Made by a program: the position numbers and the translations under genes. The notes beneath the pieces are model-generated. The model made no database searches and was not told the DNA's origin. It was given only the letters and a program-made list of their open reading frames with translations. A DNA stretch of 5,811 nt, from positions 1-5,811 of the forward strand of contig JBBRGB010000221.1 of assembly GCA_038241095.1 (NCBI GenBank), in the 5' to 3' direction. This DNA is from JBBDMX01 sp038241095 (GTDB lineage Bacteria > Planctomycetota > Phycisphaerae > Phycisphaerales > Phycisphaeraceae). Position 1 is the stretch's first letter; every line of letters starts with the position of its first letter. Shown in pieces: positions 5,377 through 5,811 of this stretch.

Positions 5377-5811
5377 GATACCACTGGATCACCGATCATC
5401 AGACTCACTATCCCATCGCCCTGATGTGCCGGGTGTTGCGGGTGGGCACGTCGGGCTACTACGATGCCCGATGCAGGCCGCCCAGCGCCAGGACTCAACG
5501 GCGAGAGCAAATCCACCGGGATGTGCAGGCTCTTTACCACGAACATCATGGCATTTATGGAAGCTGGAAGATCGCCGAAGTGATGGCCCACCGCGATGAA
5601 CTCGAATCGGTTTGCCGCAACACGGTGGCCAAGGCGATGCGGGAATTGGGCCTCAAAAGCAAGATCCGCCGAAGCTTTGTGCCCACCACCACGCGGGTCG
5701 ATACCGACAAGCGACCCGCCGCCAACCTGCTGGCCCAGAACTTCGACGCCCCGGCACCCAATCGCAAGTGGGTGACGGACATCACCTACCTGGCCACGCG
5801 CGAGGGCTGGG
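5373..5811 (+). CDS. IS3-family transposase OrfB, N-terminal part (runs off window)
   Basis: The frame stays open from the ATG at 5373, whose TG is shared with the orfA stop (ATGA), to the right edge; 146 residues are visible of a usual 270-300. Residues 14-40 (PIALMCRVLRVGTSGYYDAR, then CRPPSAR) form the start of the IS3 OrfB N-terminal region. Residues 55-95 (LYHEHHGIYGSWKIAEVM, then NTVAKAMRELGLK) match the HTH_21-type domain. RKWVTDITYLATREGW (131-146) opens the integrase (rve) core, with Asp136 as the first residue of the DDE catalytic triad; the second Asp and the Glu lie beyond the window. Expression as an OrfAB fusion through the A7 site is expected from the family. No break is seen in the visible part. 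Confidence 0.9.
   Translation, partial: MRYHWITDHQTHYPIALMCRVLRVGTSGYYDARCRPPSARTQRREQIHRDVQALYHEHHGIYGSWKIAEVMAHRDELESVCRNTVAKAMRELGLKSKIRRSFVPTTTRVDTDKRPAANLLAQNFDAPAPNRKWVTDITYLATREGW

Larger units (their letters stand above)
5036..5811 (+). mobile_element. IS3-family insertion sequence, left part (right end outside window)
   Basis: The element has the typical IS3 plan: a small orfA with helix-turn-helix and leucine zipper, an A7 slippery run near its end, an ATGA overlap, and orfB with the integrase-type catalytic domain in the -1 frame. Coordinates give only the coding part seen. The left terminal inverted repeat should lie between about 4967 and 5035 but was not identified because the right end is not available to match it. 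Target-site duplications cannot be seen. The element has landed just downstream of the regulator and points the same way. Confidence 0.85.

Noticed and set aside
4706..5392. 228-residue minus-strand frame spanning regulator end and IS start
   Set aside because: It crosses the boundary of two unrelated plus-strand genes and is Arg/Gly/Pro-rich; a shadow.

Overview
The window looks like accessory-flavoured chromosome from a GC-rich bacterium, most likely of the PVC group and probably Planctomycetota. This rests on gene character: a long HEAT-repeat protein, a GntR winged-helix/LacI-type hybrid regulator, weak Shine-Dalgarno sites on most genes, and IS3 transposase and palindromic intergenic sequence. 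No marker gene fixes the taxonomy, so the assignment is inference.

Layout from left to right. (1) 1-1566 (+) is the C-terminal 521 residues of a HEAT-repeat protein whose start lies upstream of the window. (2) 1572-1991 (+) is a complete hotdog-fold acyl-CoA thioesterase, 5 nt downstream and probably co-transcribed. (3) 1994-2111 is a 118-bp imperfect palindrome that fills the gap between two convergent genes. (4) 2116-3486 (-) is a 456-residue major facilitator transporter. (5) 3487-3829 is a divergent intergenic region. It holds a strong sigma-70 promoter for the right-hand gene, a candidate operator, and a terminator-like hairpin with several further hairpins on the minus strand ahead of the transporter. 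(6) 3830-4966 (+) is a GntR/LacI-type regulator. (7) 5036 to the right edge (+) is the left part of an IS3-family insertion sequence: orfA, carrying a frame break at a C6G7 run, and orfB, cut by the window edge just after its first catalytic Asp.

The regulator and the transporter are divergent and share one regulatory region, so the regulator may control itself and possibly the transporter; this is inferred from arrangement only. A 23-bp sequence occurs twice in direct orientation (22/23 identical), once upstream of the regulator promoter and once directly after the regulator stop codon, where the IS element follows.

I see no CRISPR array, tRNA, rRNA or defence system. The points most worth checking are the palindrome, the possible attenuator or small RNA ahead of the transporter, the repeats around the regulator, and the in-frame slippery run in orfA.
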